DNA of 64,000 bases from UBA4810 sp002479215 (GTDB taxonomy: Bacteria > Desulfobacterota > Syntrophia > Syntrophales > Smithellaceae): assembly GCA_049514435.1 (NCBI GenBank), contig JBEKVB010000008.1, forward strand, positions 1 to 64,000, read 5' to 3'. The translations under genes and the position numbers were made by a program. Shown here piece by piece: positions 42,776-52,016 of this stretch. Position 1 is the first letter of the stretch; each line of letters starts with the position of its first letter. The notes under the pieces were generated by a model. It was not told where the DNA came from. It saw only the letters and a program-made list of their open reading frames with translations, and searched no databases.

Positions 42776-44239
42776 ATGGAAGAAATAAAAAATGATGAAA
42801 AGAAGGCTATTGAACCGATCGATACTCCTTCTGAAATTTCTATGGAAGAGCTAATGCCGGAATTGCGCGCTGCTTGTGAGCGCGCTGGCTGGAAAATTCT
42901 CACACCGGTGCAGGCCAAAGCTATTCCCTATCTTTTGGCCGGCCGCGATATGATGGTTCAATCACGAACCGGCAGCGGTAAAACCGGCGCCTACCTTTTG
43001 CCGATAATGCAAAAAATTGATTTACAGCAAAATGCCGCCCAGGCTTTGGTGCTCGTTCCCACCCGCGAGCTTGCCTTGCAAGTATCCAATGAAGCTCAAA
43101 TGCTTTTGGAAAATACAGGTATGAAAACGGTTGTTGTTTATGGCGGAGTAGGCTATAATACACAACTGGAAGCTTTTCGCAACGGTGCTCAGCTTGTTGT
43201 CGGCACACCGGGAAGAATCTTGGACCACCTGCTGAAAAACACTCTTTCTCTTGATCATCTTAAAGTATTGATATTCGACGAGGCTGATCGAATGCTGTCC
43301 ATGGGATTTTATCCCGATATGGTGAAAATTCGTAAATATATACCTGCGCATGAAATAGCCAGCAGCATGTTTTCCGCGACTTTCCCGCCGCAGGTGATTC
43401 GTTTAGCCGATCAATTTCTGCGACAGCCTCAATTATTGAGCTTAAGCGGCAATCAAGTGCATATTGCCGAAATAGAACATGTTTATTATGTTGTTCCGGG
43501 TATGCGCAAAGAAAGATCGCTGGTGCGCATAATTGAAACAGAAAATCCCGCCTCCGCCATCATCTTTTGCAATACAAAAGACACGGTGCATTATCTTTCT
43601 GTTGTGCTGAAGCGTTTTGGCTATGATGCCGATGAACTGAGCTCCGATCTGGCTCAAAGCATGAGGGAGAAGGTTATGGCTCGGGTGCGGCGCGGCGCCT
43701 TGCGCTTTTTAGTAGCAACGGACGTGGCGGCCCGAGGCATTGATATTCCCGACCTTTCTCATGTAATTCAATACGAGCCGCCAGAGGACCCGGAAGCTTA
43801 CATCCATCGTGCCGGGCGCACGGGTCGCATGGGATCAAGCGGTGTCGCTATTTCGCTGGTTGCGGAAATGGAAAAATTCAAACTGCAAAGCATTGCCCGT
43901 TATTACAATATTAACATGGAGGAACGCCCGCTTCCCGGCGATGAAGAGATGGAGAGGATTGTTGCCGAACGGATAACGGCGCTTTTGGAGGCGCGTCTCC
44001 GTGCCCGAGATAATCTTCAAATTGAGAGAATGCAGCGATTCGCGCCTTTGGCGCGAACTTTATCCAAGGCGGAAGACCAGTTGGCATTAATTACCATGTT
44101 GCTGGATGATTATTATCAGCAATCATTGCACGCGCCGCCGGTTCAACCGGCCGCTGGAACCGATCAAGCTTCAAGCCTGCAGCAAAAACCAAAAAAAAGA
44201 AGACCTCGTTCCGGAAATAAGAGAGAAAGGAAGGAATAA
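42776..44239 (+). CDS. DEAD-box ATP-dependent RNA helicase
   Basis: 487 aa from ATG 42776; TTG at 42767 is six bases from GGAGGA and may be the real start. Motifs in order: Q motif ILTPVQAKAIPYLLAGRD, motif I QSRTGSGKTGAYLLP, Ia PTRELALQ, Ib GTPGRILDHL, II LIFDEADRMLS, III FSATFPP, IV IIFCNTKD, V VATDVAARGIDI, VI YIHRAGRTGR. The basic C-terminal tail (KPKKRRPRSGNKRERKE) probably binds RNA, as in CshA/RhlE-type helicases for cold growth, ribosome assembly or mRNA decay; which one cannot be told. Confidence 0.94.
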   Translation: MEEIKNDEKKAIEPIDTPSEISMEELMPELRAACERAGWKILTPVQAKAIPYLLAGRDMMVQSRTGSGKTGAYLLPIMQKIDLQQNAAQALVLVPTRELALQVSNEAQMLLENTGMKTVVVYGGVGYNTQLEAFRNGAQLVVGTPGRILDHLLKNTLSLDHLKVLIFDEADRMLSMGFYPDMVKIRKYIPAHEIASSMFSATFPPQVIRLADQFLRQPQLLSLSGNQVHIAEIEHVYYVVPGMRKERSLVRIIETENPASAIIFCNTKDTVHYLSVVLKRFGYDADELSSDLAQSMREKVMARVRRGALRFLVATDVAARGIDIPDLSHVIQYEPPEDPEAYIHRAGRTGRMGSSGVAISLVAEMEKFKLQSIARYYNINMEERPLPGDEEMERIVAERITALLEARLRARDNLQIERMQRFAPLARTLSKAEDQLALITMLLDDYYQQSLHAPPVQPAAGTDQASSLQQKPKKRRPRSGNKRERKE

Positions 44240-44244
44240 AATTT

Positions 44245-45139
44245 ATGAAATATAAATATTTATATTCAATAAAAAATATTATTAATTTAATCTGTTATTG
44301 TCTTCTACTATCTTTGCTTGTTTCCTGCGCTTCAACATCAAAAGAAATTATACCGTCAAAAACGGCTCAGATTGCTGTTGTTTTAGGTGCCGGTGCATGC
44401 TCATATTGGAGTTTTGAAAGTTCTGGAATCGCATAAAATTCCTATTCATATGATTGTGGGCACCAGTGTCGGGTCCTTTGTCGGCAGCCTCTATGCTTAT
44501 GGTTTCAATCCCTACGAATTGCAGACTATTGCTTTTGGCATTCAAAAAGATGATGTTGCCGATTATATCATGCCCGATAATGGTTTTATCAAAGGAGAGA
44601 AACTCGAAAACTTCGTCAACAATAAATTGAAATATACACCAATAGATAAATTTAAAATTCCCTTCTATGCCGTAGCCACAAATATTCAAACCGGCGAAGA
44701 GATGGTATTCGGACGGGGAAATGCAGGGAAGGCTGTGCGGGCAAGCTGTTCAATTCCTGGAATTTTCCAGCCCGTTAATATAGGCGATAAGTATTATGTG
44801 GATGGGGGAGTGGTGAATCCTTTAGCTGTGGACGTAGCCCGCAGGTACGGTGCGGACGTGGTGATCGCGGTGGATATATCATCGAGTTTTGAGACCGCCG
44901 CACCAACCGGCACGGTCGAAACGATCATGCGGGCGATTGATATAATGTACAACAAAATGGCGGCCATTCAATTTAAAAACGCCGATGTGGTAATCAAGCC
45001 GAAAGTAGGGCACATTGGCTCCAGCGATTTCACCAAACGACATGAAGCCATCATGGAAGGCGAAAGGGCGGCAGTGGAAGCCATGCCAGCAATTAACCAA
45101 ATCATTGCCAAACTAAAGCAAGAAGGACGACTGCCATGA
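44245..45139 (+). pseudogene. Patatin-like phospholipase lipoprotein, frameshifted at the oxyanion-hole loop
   Basis: The first frame (44245-44436) gives a lipoprotein signal with lipobox LVSC and the patatin start AQIAVVLGAGA, then derails. The second frame (entering near 44390) continues AHIGVLKVLESHKIPIHMIVG, the nucleophile elbow GTSVGSF, and the catalytic Asp in YVDGGVVNPLAVDVARRYGADVVIAVDIS. At the junction the Gly-rich loop that forms the oxyanion hole is shortened by about three residues, and the frames differ by one base. An 11-base deletion would explain both. Probably a pseudogene. Six bases after the helicase, so formerly co-transcribed. Confidence 0.8.
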
Positions 45140-45167
45140 GAGAGTTGCGGCAATTGCCAATTTTGCC

Positions 45168-45196
45168 TTGACAAATAAATGTGTCTGTGATTTACG
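45168..45196 (+). promoter_or_regulatory. Possible promoter for rpmH-rnpA-yidD-yidC
   Basis: TTGACA at 45168-45173, a 17-base spacer with TGTGA before TTTACG at 45191-45196 (poor -10, helped by the upstream TG). About 30 bases before the rpmH start. Unproven. Confidence 0.4.
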
Positions 45197-45227
45197 CATG
45201 ACCTTATAACTTTTAGGGGTTTTACTT

Positions 45228-45365
45228 ATGAAAAAGACTTTGACCAATAAAACAAATACAAAAAGAAAAAGAACCCACGGTTTTCTTGTCCGAATGGCTT
45301 CGAAATCCGGCCGGCAGGTCTTGAGCCGCAGAAGAGCCAAAGGAAGAAAACGTTTAGCCGTATAA
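45228..45365 (+). CDS. rpmH: 50S ribosomal protein L34
   Basis: 45 aa. The diagnostic core KRKRTHGFLVRMASKSGRQV and C-terminal RRRAKGRKRLAV are intact; the N-terminal MKKTLTNKTNTK is less usual. Start of the conserved rpmH-rnpA-yidD-yidC-jag-mnmE cluster found near replication origins in many bacteria. No DnaA or origin is visible here. Confidence 0.95.
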   Translation: MKKTLTNKTNTKRKRTHGFLVRMASKSGRQVLSRRRAKGRKRLAV

Positions 45366-45405
45366 ATTCGTGCTTTTAGCCTCAAGGGATGGTCGGTCGG
45401 TATGC

Positions 45406-45753
45406 ATGAAAAAACAATCTTACCGGAAATTAGAAAGGATAACCAATAAAAGCAGATATAGAGCCATTTACCAACAGGGGGTTTGGACAAGTTCGCAAAA
45501 TTTTACAACTATAACATGCAGTAATGTCCAAGGTATTAAAAGGTTGGGAATAACCGTATCCAAAAAAGCGGGCAATGCCGTAAGAAGAAACAGAATCAAA
45601 CGCCTAATTCGAGAATTTTTTCGCCTGAACAAGGCCTTGTTTCCGGCCGAGCATGACGTTGTTGTAATGGCTAAAAAAAATATACCCCCCCTCACTTATC
45701 AGGAAGCATGCAGAGAATTAATGAAACTCTTCATACGGAAAGCTAAAACATAA
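45406..45753 (+). CDS. rnpA: Ribonuclease P protein component
   Basis: 115 aa from MKKQSYRKLERITNKS; a GTG at 45370 could extend it. RNR motif AGNAVRRNRIKRLIREFFR, substrate-cleft strand TITCSNVQGIKRLGITVSKK and VVVMAKKN. Binds pre-tRNA 5' leaders with the RNase P RNA. Forty bases after rpmH and three before yidD. Confidence 0.93.
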   Translation: MKKQSYRKLERITNKSRYRAIYQQGVWTSSQNFTTITCSNVQGIKRLGITVSKKAGNAVRRNRIKRLIREFFRLNKALFPAEHDVVVMAKKNIPPLTYQEACRELMKLFIRKAKT

Positions 45754-45756
45754 TCT

Positions 45757-45984
45757 ATGCTCAGAAAAATTTTAGTAAAATTTTTTATTTCCATAATTCG
45801 TTCATACCAAATTTGCGTTTCACCTTTCTTTTTTGCTCCGTGTTGCCGTTTTTATCCCTCGTGCTCAGAGTATGCCATTTCGGCAATTAAGCTGCATGGG
45901 CCGGCGAAAGGTTTATTGGCGGGCGTAAAAAGGATTCTTCGTTGCCATCCTCTACATCCCGGTGGTTACGATCCAGTCAAGTAA
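45757..45984 (+). CDS. yidD: Membrane protein insertion efficiency factor YidD
   Basis: 75 aa. Diagnostic CCRFYPSCSEYAISAIKLHG and ILRCHPLHPGGYDPV. A small amphipathic membrane-associated protein that assists YidC-dependent insertion. The next gene, yidC, begins 22 bases downstream. Confidence 0.94.
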   Translation: MLRKILVKFFISIIRSYQICVSPFFFAPCCRFYPSCSEYAISAIKLHGPAKGLLAGVKRILRCHPLHPGGYDPVK

Positions 45985-46005
45985 AAAATGATAGGGAGGT
46001 TTTCA

Positions 46006-47685
46006 ATGGATAAAAGGACAATACTTGCTGTAGTCCTATCGCTTGCCGTACTTTTAATATATCAGATGTTTATTGCCAAACCACCGGCACCGGAGAGGGT
46101 GGCTACTCCTGTCAAAGAAGCACAGCAGGTTCAAAAAGAGACGATAACAAAACCGGTTTCCCCTCAAACAATAACGACTGCTAAAAAGACCATAGTCAAA
46201 AAGGAAGTTGCGGCCAAAGACATTAAGGTGGAAACTTCCCGTTATACCGCGATTTTTTCCACAAAAGGAGCTGCCTTAAAATCGTTTAAGCTCAAAGGAT
46301 ATCAACAAGAATGTAGTGAATGCGCCGATGATATTTATCCTCTTCTGAAGAATTTTTTTACAGGTGCCAAAGAAAAATCCAAGCCGAAAAATAAAGAACT
46401 TGTGGAGCTTGTCCATGTAAAGGAAGGAATGCCGTATCCCCTGATAGTTACTTTTCCGGAATCAAGTGCCGATATTGCCACTGATTCTGTTTTTGGAACC
46501 AATGCAACCAAACTGGATTTGATTAATACCAAAGAAAAGCAAAGCCTGGTTTTTTCCGGCACTTATGACGGCAAAATCAAAGTAGAAAAGATTTTCACTT
46601 TTAATCCCGATAATTACACAATCGGACTTGAAGTTAAAATATATAACCTTACAGATGCGCCGCTGATCCAGATACCGAGGCTCAGCTGGCAACAGTACGT
46701 TGATCCCCAACATGAGGACGACAGTTATGGTCATGAAGGCCCAGTTGTTTCTGTTGCCAAGAGCATTGAACGGCAGGCAGTTAAAAAACTGAATAAAGAG
46801 ACAATGTTGGGTCCCAATGTATTGTGGGCTGGTTTTGAAAGTAAATATTTTATCACCTCTTTTATTCCGGAAAATCCATCTTTGACCAGCGTGAGCGTGA
46901 ACCGTGACACCAATGACATGGTTACAGTGGGCATTAAGGAACAAAAAGAAGTAATTCCCGGCAGACAGAGCGGTATTGTTGGTTATTCCCTCTATCTTGG
47001 TCCCAAGGATTATGGTTTACTCAAAGCGCAAAATGTGGGCTTGGAAGATTCCATTGATTTCGGCAGTTGGTTAAAATGGCTGGCCATACCGTTCCTTTTA
47101 ATCCTTAATTTTCTTTACGCGTTTGTCCATAACTACGGAATTGCCATTATCATTTTAACCACATTGGTTAAAATAATCTTCTGGCCGTTGGGTAACTTAA
47201 GTTACAAATCCATGAGGGAAATGCAAAAAATTCAGCCGAAGATAGCTGCGTTAAAAGAAAAATACAAGAATGATCAGGCCAAGATCGGCCAGGAAACCAT
47301 GGCGCTTTACCGCGCTCATAAAATCAACCCTCTTAGCGGATGCTTGCCGATGTTGATTCAAATTCCCGTATTTTTCGGCCTCTACAAAGCTCTGCTTTAT
47401 TCAATTGAATTGCGCCACTCACCGTTTTTCTGGTGGATTCAGGATTTGTCGGCAAAGGACCCTTATTACATTACGCCGATTATCATGGGTGTGACGCAAT
47501 TTATTCAACAAAAGATGACACCCGCTATGGGCGATCCTATGCAGGCAAAGATTATGCTGTTCATGCCCTTAATTCTCACTTTTTTCTTTTTAAACTTTCC
47601 TTCCGGGCTGGTCATTTACTGGTTGTTTAATAATATTTTAAGCATTGGACAGCAAATTTATATAAATAAAAAGCTGGCTAATTGA
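46006..47685 (+). CDS. yidC: Membrane protein insertase YidC
   Basis: 559 aa from the ATG at 46006, which has GGGAGG seven bases upstream. Gram-negative form: first membrane helix (TILAVVLSLAVLLIYQMFIA), Lys/Thr-rich linker, large periplasmic P1 domain (about 75-345), then the conserved insertase core of five helices, starting near WLAIPFLLILNFLYAFVHNYG, with FWPLGNLSYKSMREMQKIQPK, LSGCLPMLIQIPVFFGLYKAL and a C-terminal helix. Inserts and folds inner-membrane proteins alone or with Sec. Confidence 0.96.
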   Translation: MDKRTILAVVLSLAVLLIYQMFIAKPPAPERVATPVKEAQQVQKETITKPVSPQTITTAKKTIVKKEVAAKDIKVETSRYTAIFSTKGAALKSFKLKGYQQECSECADDIYPLLKNFFTGAKEKSKPKNKELVELVHVKEGMPYPLIVTFPESSADIATDSVFGTNATKLDLINTKEKQSLVFSGTYDGKIKVEKIFTFNPDNYTIGLEVKIYNLTDAPLIQIPRLSWQQYVDPQHEDDSYGHEGPVVSVAKSIERQAVKKLNKETMLGPNVLWAGFESKYFITSFIPENPSLTSVSVNRDTNDMVTVGIKEQKEVIPGRQSGIVGYSLYLGPKDYGLLKAQNVGLEDSIDFGSWLKWLAIPFLLILNFLYAFVHNYGIAIIILTTLVKIIFWPLGNLSYKSMREMQKIQPKIAALKEKYKNDQAKIGQETMALYRAHKINPLSGCLPMLIQIPVFFGLYKALLYSIELRHSPFFWWIQDLSAKDPYYITPIIMGVTQFIQQKMTPAMGDPMQAKIMLFMPLILTFFFLNFPSGLVIYWLFNNILSIGQQIYINKKLAN

Positions 47686-47707
47686 TATATTGACAAGAGG
47701 TTTCGAG

Positions 47708-48490
47708 ATGAACGTGAAAACATTGGAGATAGAGGGAAAATCAATTGATGAAGCCATTGAGCAAGCTTGCCGTGAATTCGGCGTGTCGCGGGAAAAGTTA
47801 AATATCGAAATTATTTCCGAAGACGCAGGCGGCTTTTTGGGCATACTTTCCAAAAAAGCAAAAATCAAAGCTTCTTTACTTTCTGTGGATGTGGATTTCG
47901 CTTTAAGTGATAATATCGGGAATAAAAGCGAAGCAAGAATTAAAATAGAACCAAAGGCTAAGACGGAAAAGCCATCTGCGCCCGCAGCGGTCCAATCAAA
48001 TTCTGCACTGGCGTCTCAGGCCAAGGAGCTATTGGACGGTATTATGCAAAGGATGTCTTTGCAATGCCGGGTAACCATCAGGGAGGAAACGGACACAATA
48101 GTTCTCAATATTGAGGGCAATGACAGCGGCTTGCTTATCGGTAGACGCGGTCAAAACCTTGATGCCCTTCAGTATCTATTAAATAAAGCACTGAATAAAT
48201 CCGATAATGAACGCAAGATAATAATGGTGGATTCGGAAGAATACCGGAAAAGAAGAGAAGAATCCCTGCTCAGCTTGGCGGAAAGAATAAGGCAAAAAGT
48301 AAAGAAGACTCACAAACCGGTATCGATCAGCAACATGAACGCGCATGACCGGCGTATTATCCATCTGGCCTTGCAGGAGGATGAATCTTTAACAACGAAA
48401 AGCCGCGGCGAAGGTGAATACAGAAAAATAGTAATTCTTCCCGCGAGAAGAGGCAATGCCGATCATACCGGAGAAAAGAAACAAGAGTAG
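47708..48490 (+). CDS. jag: Jag/KhpB RNA-binding protein (Jag-N, KH, R3H)
   Basis: 260 aa. Jag N-domain (TLEIEGKSIDEAIEQACREFG...GFLGILSKKAKI), a variable linker, KH domain (LNIEGNDSGLLIGRRGQNLDALQYL) and R3H domain (ISNMNAHDRRIIHLALQ). RNA-binding regulator that pairs with KhpA in Gram-positives; here in its conserved place after yidC. Start ATG 47708 has AAGAGG upstream. 22 bases after yidC. Confidence 0.92.
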   Translation: MNVKTLEIEGKSIDEAIEQACREFGVSREKLNIEIISEDAGGFLGILSKKAKIKASLLSVDVDFALSDNIGNKSEARIKIEPKAKTEKPSAPAAVQSNSALASQAKELLDGIMQRMSLQCRVTIREETDTIVLNIEGNDSGLLIGRRGQNLDALQYLLNKALNKSDNERKIIMVDSEEYRKRREESLLSLAERIRQKVKKTHKPVSISNMNAHDRRIIHLALQEDESLTTKSRGEGEYRKIVILPARRGNADHTGEKKQE

Positions 48491-48538
48491 ATTTCTGGTC
48501 GATTTGCCGATCATCGTGTAAAGGGGCATTTCTCTACT

Positions 48539-49918
48539 GTGCTTTGCCAAGACACCATAGCAGCGATAGCCACTCCTTTGGGCACGGCAGGAGTCGGAAT
48601 AATTAGAGTCAGCGGACCCAAAGCTCATGAAATAGCGCGCCGTATCTTCAAACCCACCGCAAAAAATTGTCCATGGGAGAGTCATTTTCTATATCATGGC
48701 GATATAGTTTCAGCCGATGGCAAAACAATCCTCGACGAAGTTTTACTGTCTTGCATGCGTCAACCGCACTCTTTTACAGGAGAAGACGTTATTGAAATCA
48801 ACTCCCATGGCAGTCCCCTCATCATGCAAACCATTTTGACACAATTGGTGGAATTGGGCTGCCGTCTGGCGAAGCCTGGTGAATTTTCGCAGCGCGCTTT
48901 TCTCAACAACCGCTTCGATTTGTCGCAAGCGGAAGCACTTGCCGCTATAGTTTCCGCCAAATCTCCAAGAGCTTACGCCATCGGTCTTGCCCAGTTAAAA
49001 GGAGACTTAAGTCTGGAAGTGGAAAACCTGAGAAATCTTTTGATCGATGCGCTGGCCTTACTGGAAATCGCGATTGATTTTTCTGAGGATGTATCCGTAG
49101 GCGAGACTCCCGAATTTCCGCCGCAAATAGATTCTGCAGACGAGCGTGTACGGTTACTTTTGTCATCGTGTCAAACGGCAAAAATGTTCACGGAAGGCAT
49201 CAATGTCGTCATTACGGGCAAACCCAATGTGGGCAAATCCAGCTTACTCAACGCGCTGACTGGCAAAAAAAAGGCTATTGTTACCGATATACCTGGTACA
49301 ACACGTGATTTGATTACAGATACCATCAACATTCGCGGCTTTCCTTTAAATCTGGTGGATACTGCCGGAATTAGAAAACCGCAAAACGCCATCGAAAAAG
49401 AAGGAATAGACCTGGTCTGGGAAAATCTGGCCAAGGCCGATGTAGTGATTATTATTCTGGACGTAAGTAAACCCTTAACCAATGAAGATAAAAAAATTAT
49501 TGATAAGAATAAAGAAGGCAATATTCTTATTGCCATCAATAAAATTGATTTGCCGCCTTCCTGGGAAATAAAAAAAATCGAGCGTTTAATTCCGCGAGGG
49601 AAAAAAATTCTTAAAATATCGGCAAAATTCGGCATGGGATTGGAAGAATTGAAAGATACTATTGTTGATGTTGTGAGTGACGGTATGGAGAAAAATACCG
49701 GTGAAGTGATGATTAGCAATTTACGCCATAAGCTGGCGTTGGAAAATGTCCAAAAAAAAATTCAGGCGGCGAAAAACAGCATTAGCGGAGGCATGTCGCC
49801 GGAATTTGCCGCTTTCGAGCTGCGTGAAGCGCTAGATCATCTGGACGAAATCACCGGTAAAAAAATTAATGACGAAGTATTGGATAAGATATTCTCCAGC
49901 TTCTGTATTGGTAAGTAA
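48539..49918 (+). CDS. mnmE: tRNA uridine-5-carboxymethylaminomethyl(34) synthesis GTPase MnmE
   Basis: 459 aa. N-terminal THF-binding domain (IAAIATPLGTAGVGIIRVSG), helical domain, G domain in the middle (G1 GKPNVGKSSLLNAL, G2 TTRDL, G3 DTAGIRKP, G4 NKIDLP) and the C-terminal FCIGK whose Cys is a hallmark of the family. Modifies U34 of tRNAs with MnmG; mnmG is not in the window. GTG start at 48539, AAGGGG upstream. Confidence 0.96.
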   Translation: MLCQDTIAAIATPLGTAGVGIIRVSGPKAHEIARRIFKPTAKNCPWESHFLYHGDIVSADGKTILDEVLLSCMRQPHSFTGEDVIEINSHGSPLIMQTILTQLVELGCRLAKPGEFSQRAFLNNRFDLSQAEALAAIVSAKSPRAYAIGLAQLKGDLSLEVENLRNLLIDALALLEIAIDFSEDVSVGETPEFPPQIDSADERVRLLLSSCQTAKMFTEGINVVITGKPNVGKSSLLNALTGKKKAIVTDIPGTTRDLITDTINIRGFPLNLVDTAGIRKPQNAIEKEGIDLVWENLAKADVVIIILDVSKPLTNEDKKIIDKNKEGNILIAINKIDLPPSWEIKKIERLIPRGKKILKISAKFGMGLEELKDTIVDVVSDGMEKNTGEVMISNLRHKLALENVQKKIQAAKNSISGGMSPEFAAFELREALDHLDEITGKKINDEVLDKIFSSFCIGK

Positions 49919-50021
49919 ATTGAATTTCTTATAATTTTATACTAATATAACGTAATCTTCTAAGAGTAGACAAAGAACCAAATCGTTCATTCAACTCGAC
50001 GAATAATAAAGGGAGGGGAAA

Positions 50022-51086
50022 ATGCGTACTGTGCGCGGATTGGTTAATAGTTTTAAGATTTTTATTGATTTTTTTATTATTTTATTAATGCTTTCCGGTT
50101 GTGCGACAAAAATCAAAGTCAATATGCTTCAGCCTGCGCCATATCACGAGGCGTCGCTGACAAAAACCATAGCTGTACTGCCTTTCAGCGGCAAGGAAGG
50201 TAAAGAATTCACTGCCGAAATTGAAGGAGTTTTAGCGGGCATCGGCATTGGCAATAAACCCTATTTTACTCTCATTGACCGTGCATTAATTGATAAGACC
50301 ATCAGCGAAATGCAGCTTTCTCTAAGCGGCATGGTGGATCAGAAAACAGTGGCAAAGATCGGTAAACTTATCGGTGCCCAAGGCATCTATACCGGTGTTA
50401 TCACCCGAAATGGCTATGATGATAGCCCCTATTATGAAAATCGTTCAACTTGTGTGCAATATGAACAAGAAAGAGATAAGAATGGTAATTTATATCGTGG
50501 CCCCTGTATTTCGTGGCAGCTGAACAACGCTAAATGTGTAAAAAGAGTCGCTAACTTTGCAGCTTCTCCCAAGTTAGTCGATGTTACTACTGGAAGAATT
50601 CTTTATTCCCGTGATCTTTCCGCTTCGGTAAATTCTTTCGGCTGCGATGATACGCGGCCGGCACAAAGCGGAAATGAACTTTTAGAAATGGCCAAGGAAG
50701 CAGTCAAGAAAGATTTCCGGCGCGATATTGCCCCATACTATGTCACCAAGGAAATCAGTTTAATGGATTCCAAAGAAGGCATCGAATCAGCGGAAGCTAG
50801 AGAAAAACTTAAACGCGGTTTAGAATACGCGGATAAAGGTCGAATGGATAATGCCTGCGAACTATGGGGAGAAGCACACAACATCGCCCCTAATTCTTAT
50901 GCCTTGCTTTATAATCTGGGTGCCTGTGCCGAAAGCCGCGGCGATCTTGATGCCGCGTTGGCGCTTTACAGACAAGCCGATAAGCGTCTGGGCAAGCCCG
51001 ATGATGATATATCTTCTGCTCTCCACAGGGTTGAACAAGGCATTAAAAATCGCGGCAAACTCAAAGAGCAATTGGGAAGTAACTAA
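50022..51086 (+). CDS. CsgG/LpoB-like lipoprotein with C-terminal TPR
   Basis: 354 aa. Signal peptide with lipobox LSGC (Cys about 28), a CsgG-type alpha/beta domain (KTIAVLPFSGKEGKEFTAEIEGVL...FTLIDRALIDKTISEMQLSLSG, IGKLIGAQGIYTGVITR) and a C-terminal tetratricopeptide pair (LEYADKGRMDNACELWGEAH, LYNLGACAESRGDLDAALALYRQAD). A four-Cys loop (STCVQYEQE...GPCISW...AKCVKR) interrupts the domain. Outer-membrane-associated; possible roles in secretion, pilus or peptidoglycan-synthase activation are not settled by sequence. GGGAGGGG ribosome site. Stands alone. Confidence 0.75.
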   Translation: MRTVRGLVNSFKIFIDFFIILLMLSGCATKIKVNMLQPAPYHEASLTKTIAVLPFSGKEGKEFTAEIEGVLAGIGIGNKPYFTLIDRALIDKTISEMQLSLSGMVDQKTVAKIGKLIGAQGIYTGVITRNGYDDSPYYENRSTCVQYEQERDKNGNLYRGPCISWQLNNAKCVKRVANFAASPKLVDVTTGRILYSRDLSASVNSFGCDDTRPAQSGNELLEMAKEAVKKDFRRDIAPYYVTKEISLMDSKEGIESAEAREKLKRGLEYADKGRMDNACELWGEAHNIAPNSYALLYNLGACAESRGDLDAALALYRQADKRLGKPDDDISSALHRVEQGIKNRGKLKEQLGSN

Positions 51087-51126
51087 GGATTGTCGTTATT
51101 ACTCCGGCAATAATATATATCAACTT

Positions 51127-51169
51127 CGTCATTCGGGCAGCTTGCCCGGCGAATGCCGGGGAAATCCAG
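51127..51169. repeat. REP-like inverted repeat
   Basis: CGTCATTCGGGCAGCTTGCC followed by CGGCGAATGCCGGGGAAATCCAG resembles the widespread bacterial palindrome type TCATTCC...GGAATCC. Two short stems (CGGGCA/TGCCCG and CGGC/GCCG). Lies between the CsgG-like and TauE-like genes. It may also serve as a weak terminator. Confidence 0.45.
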
Positions 51170-51200
51170 ACCTTCTTGTAGTCGAAAATAGGGTGATGCA

Positions 51201-51983
51201 ATGGATTACATAGTTATATGTTTGGTGGCTTTGCTGGTATCGGCTTTGACTCTGTTTTCCGGGTTCGGTTTGGGAACGCTGCTTATGCCCGCCTATGCGC
51301 TGTTTTTCCCATTGCCTTTAGCCATAGCTGCTACTGCCGTGGTTCATCTCGCCAACAATATTTTTAAAACGATTTTAGTAGGACGAAATGCGGATTGGCG
51401 AGTAGTGCTTAAATTCGCTCTGCCCGCGGCAATAGCGGCCATGATCGGAGCAACATTGTTGAACTTATTCGCCGGACTGCCGCCTTTAACATTTTACCGG
51501 ATTGGCGGGCAGAAACATGAAATCTATCTAATTAAGCTAATTGTCGGAGTGCTTATAATCGTTTTTGCCTGCCTGGACCTTTTGCCATGTCTCAGCAATG
51601 TGGCTTTTGACCGGAAATACTTGCCTGTCGGCGGGTTACTTTCGGGATTTTTTGGCGGGCTATCCGGTATTCAGGGAGCACTGAGATCCGCTTTCTTGAT
51701 TAAAGCCGGATTGGAAAAGGAAGCTTTTATCGGCACTGGCACGGTATCGGCAGTTATTGTGGATGTATCCAGATTGCTTATCTATGGATTGAGCTTTTAC
51801 ACAATGAAAATTTCCCAGGTTGAATCGATGAGCGGTATTATTTTGGCGGCCCTCATCGCGACTTTTGCGGGTTCTTTCGTCGGCGCCCGCCTGATGAAGA
51901 AGGTAACTCTGCAGGCGGTACAAATCATTGTGGGAGTGATGCTGATCGTCGTCGGAATTGGCATGGCCACAGGATTGTTTTAA
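51201..51983 (+). CDS. Sulfite exporter TauE/SafE family permease
   Basis: 260 aa, seven or eight hydrophobic helices. Family elements: LVSALTLFSGFGLGTLLMPAY (first helix with the GFGxG motif), LVGRNADWRVVLKFALPAAIAAMIGA, GGLLSGFFGGLSGIQGALRS and SGIILAALIATFAGSFVGARL, typical of TauE/SafE. These carry small organic acids, sulfite or sulfonates; the substrate is unknown here. Start ATG with AGGGTGA upstream. Confidence 0.85.
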   Translation: MDYIVICLVALLVSALTLFSGFGLGTLLMPAYALFFPLPLAIAATAVVHLANNIFKTILVGRNADWRVVLKFALPAAIAAMIGATLLNLFAGLPPLTFYRIGGQKHEIYLIKLIVGVLIIVFACLDLLPCLSNVAFDRKYLPVGGLLSGFFGGLSGIQGALRSAFLIKAGLEKEAFIGTGTVSAVIVDVSRLLIYGLSFYTMKISQVESMSGIILAALIATFAGSFVGARLMKKVTLQAVQIIVGVMLIVVGIGMATGLF

Positions 51984-52016
51984 CTATATTGTTATTTCTT
52001 ATGGAAGCCTCACCAT

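Noticed and set aside
45168..45230. Replication origin near rpmH
   Set aside because: The rpmH-mnmE cluster often neighbours oriC, but there is no dnaA, no DnaA-box cluster and no AT-rich unwinding region in the gap.
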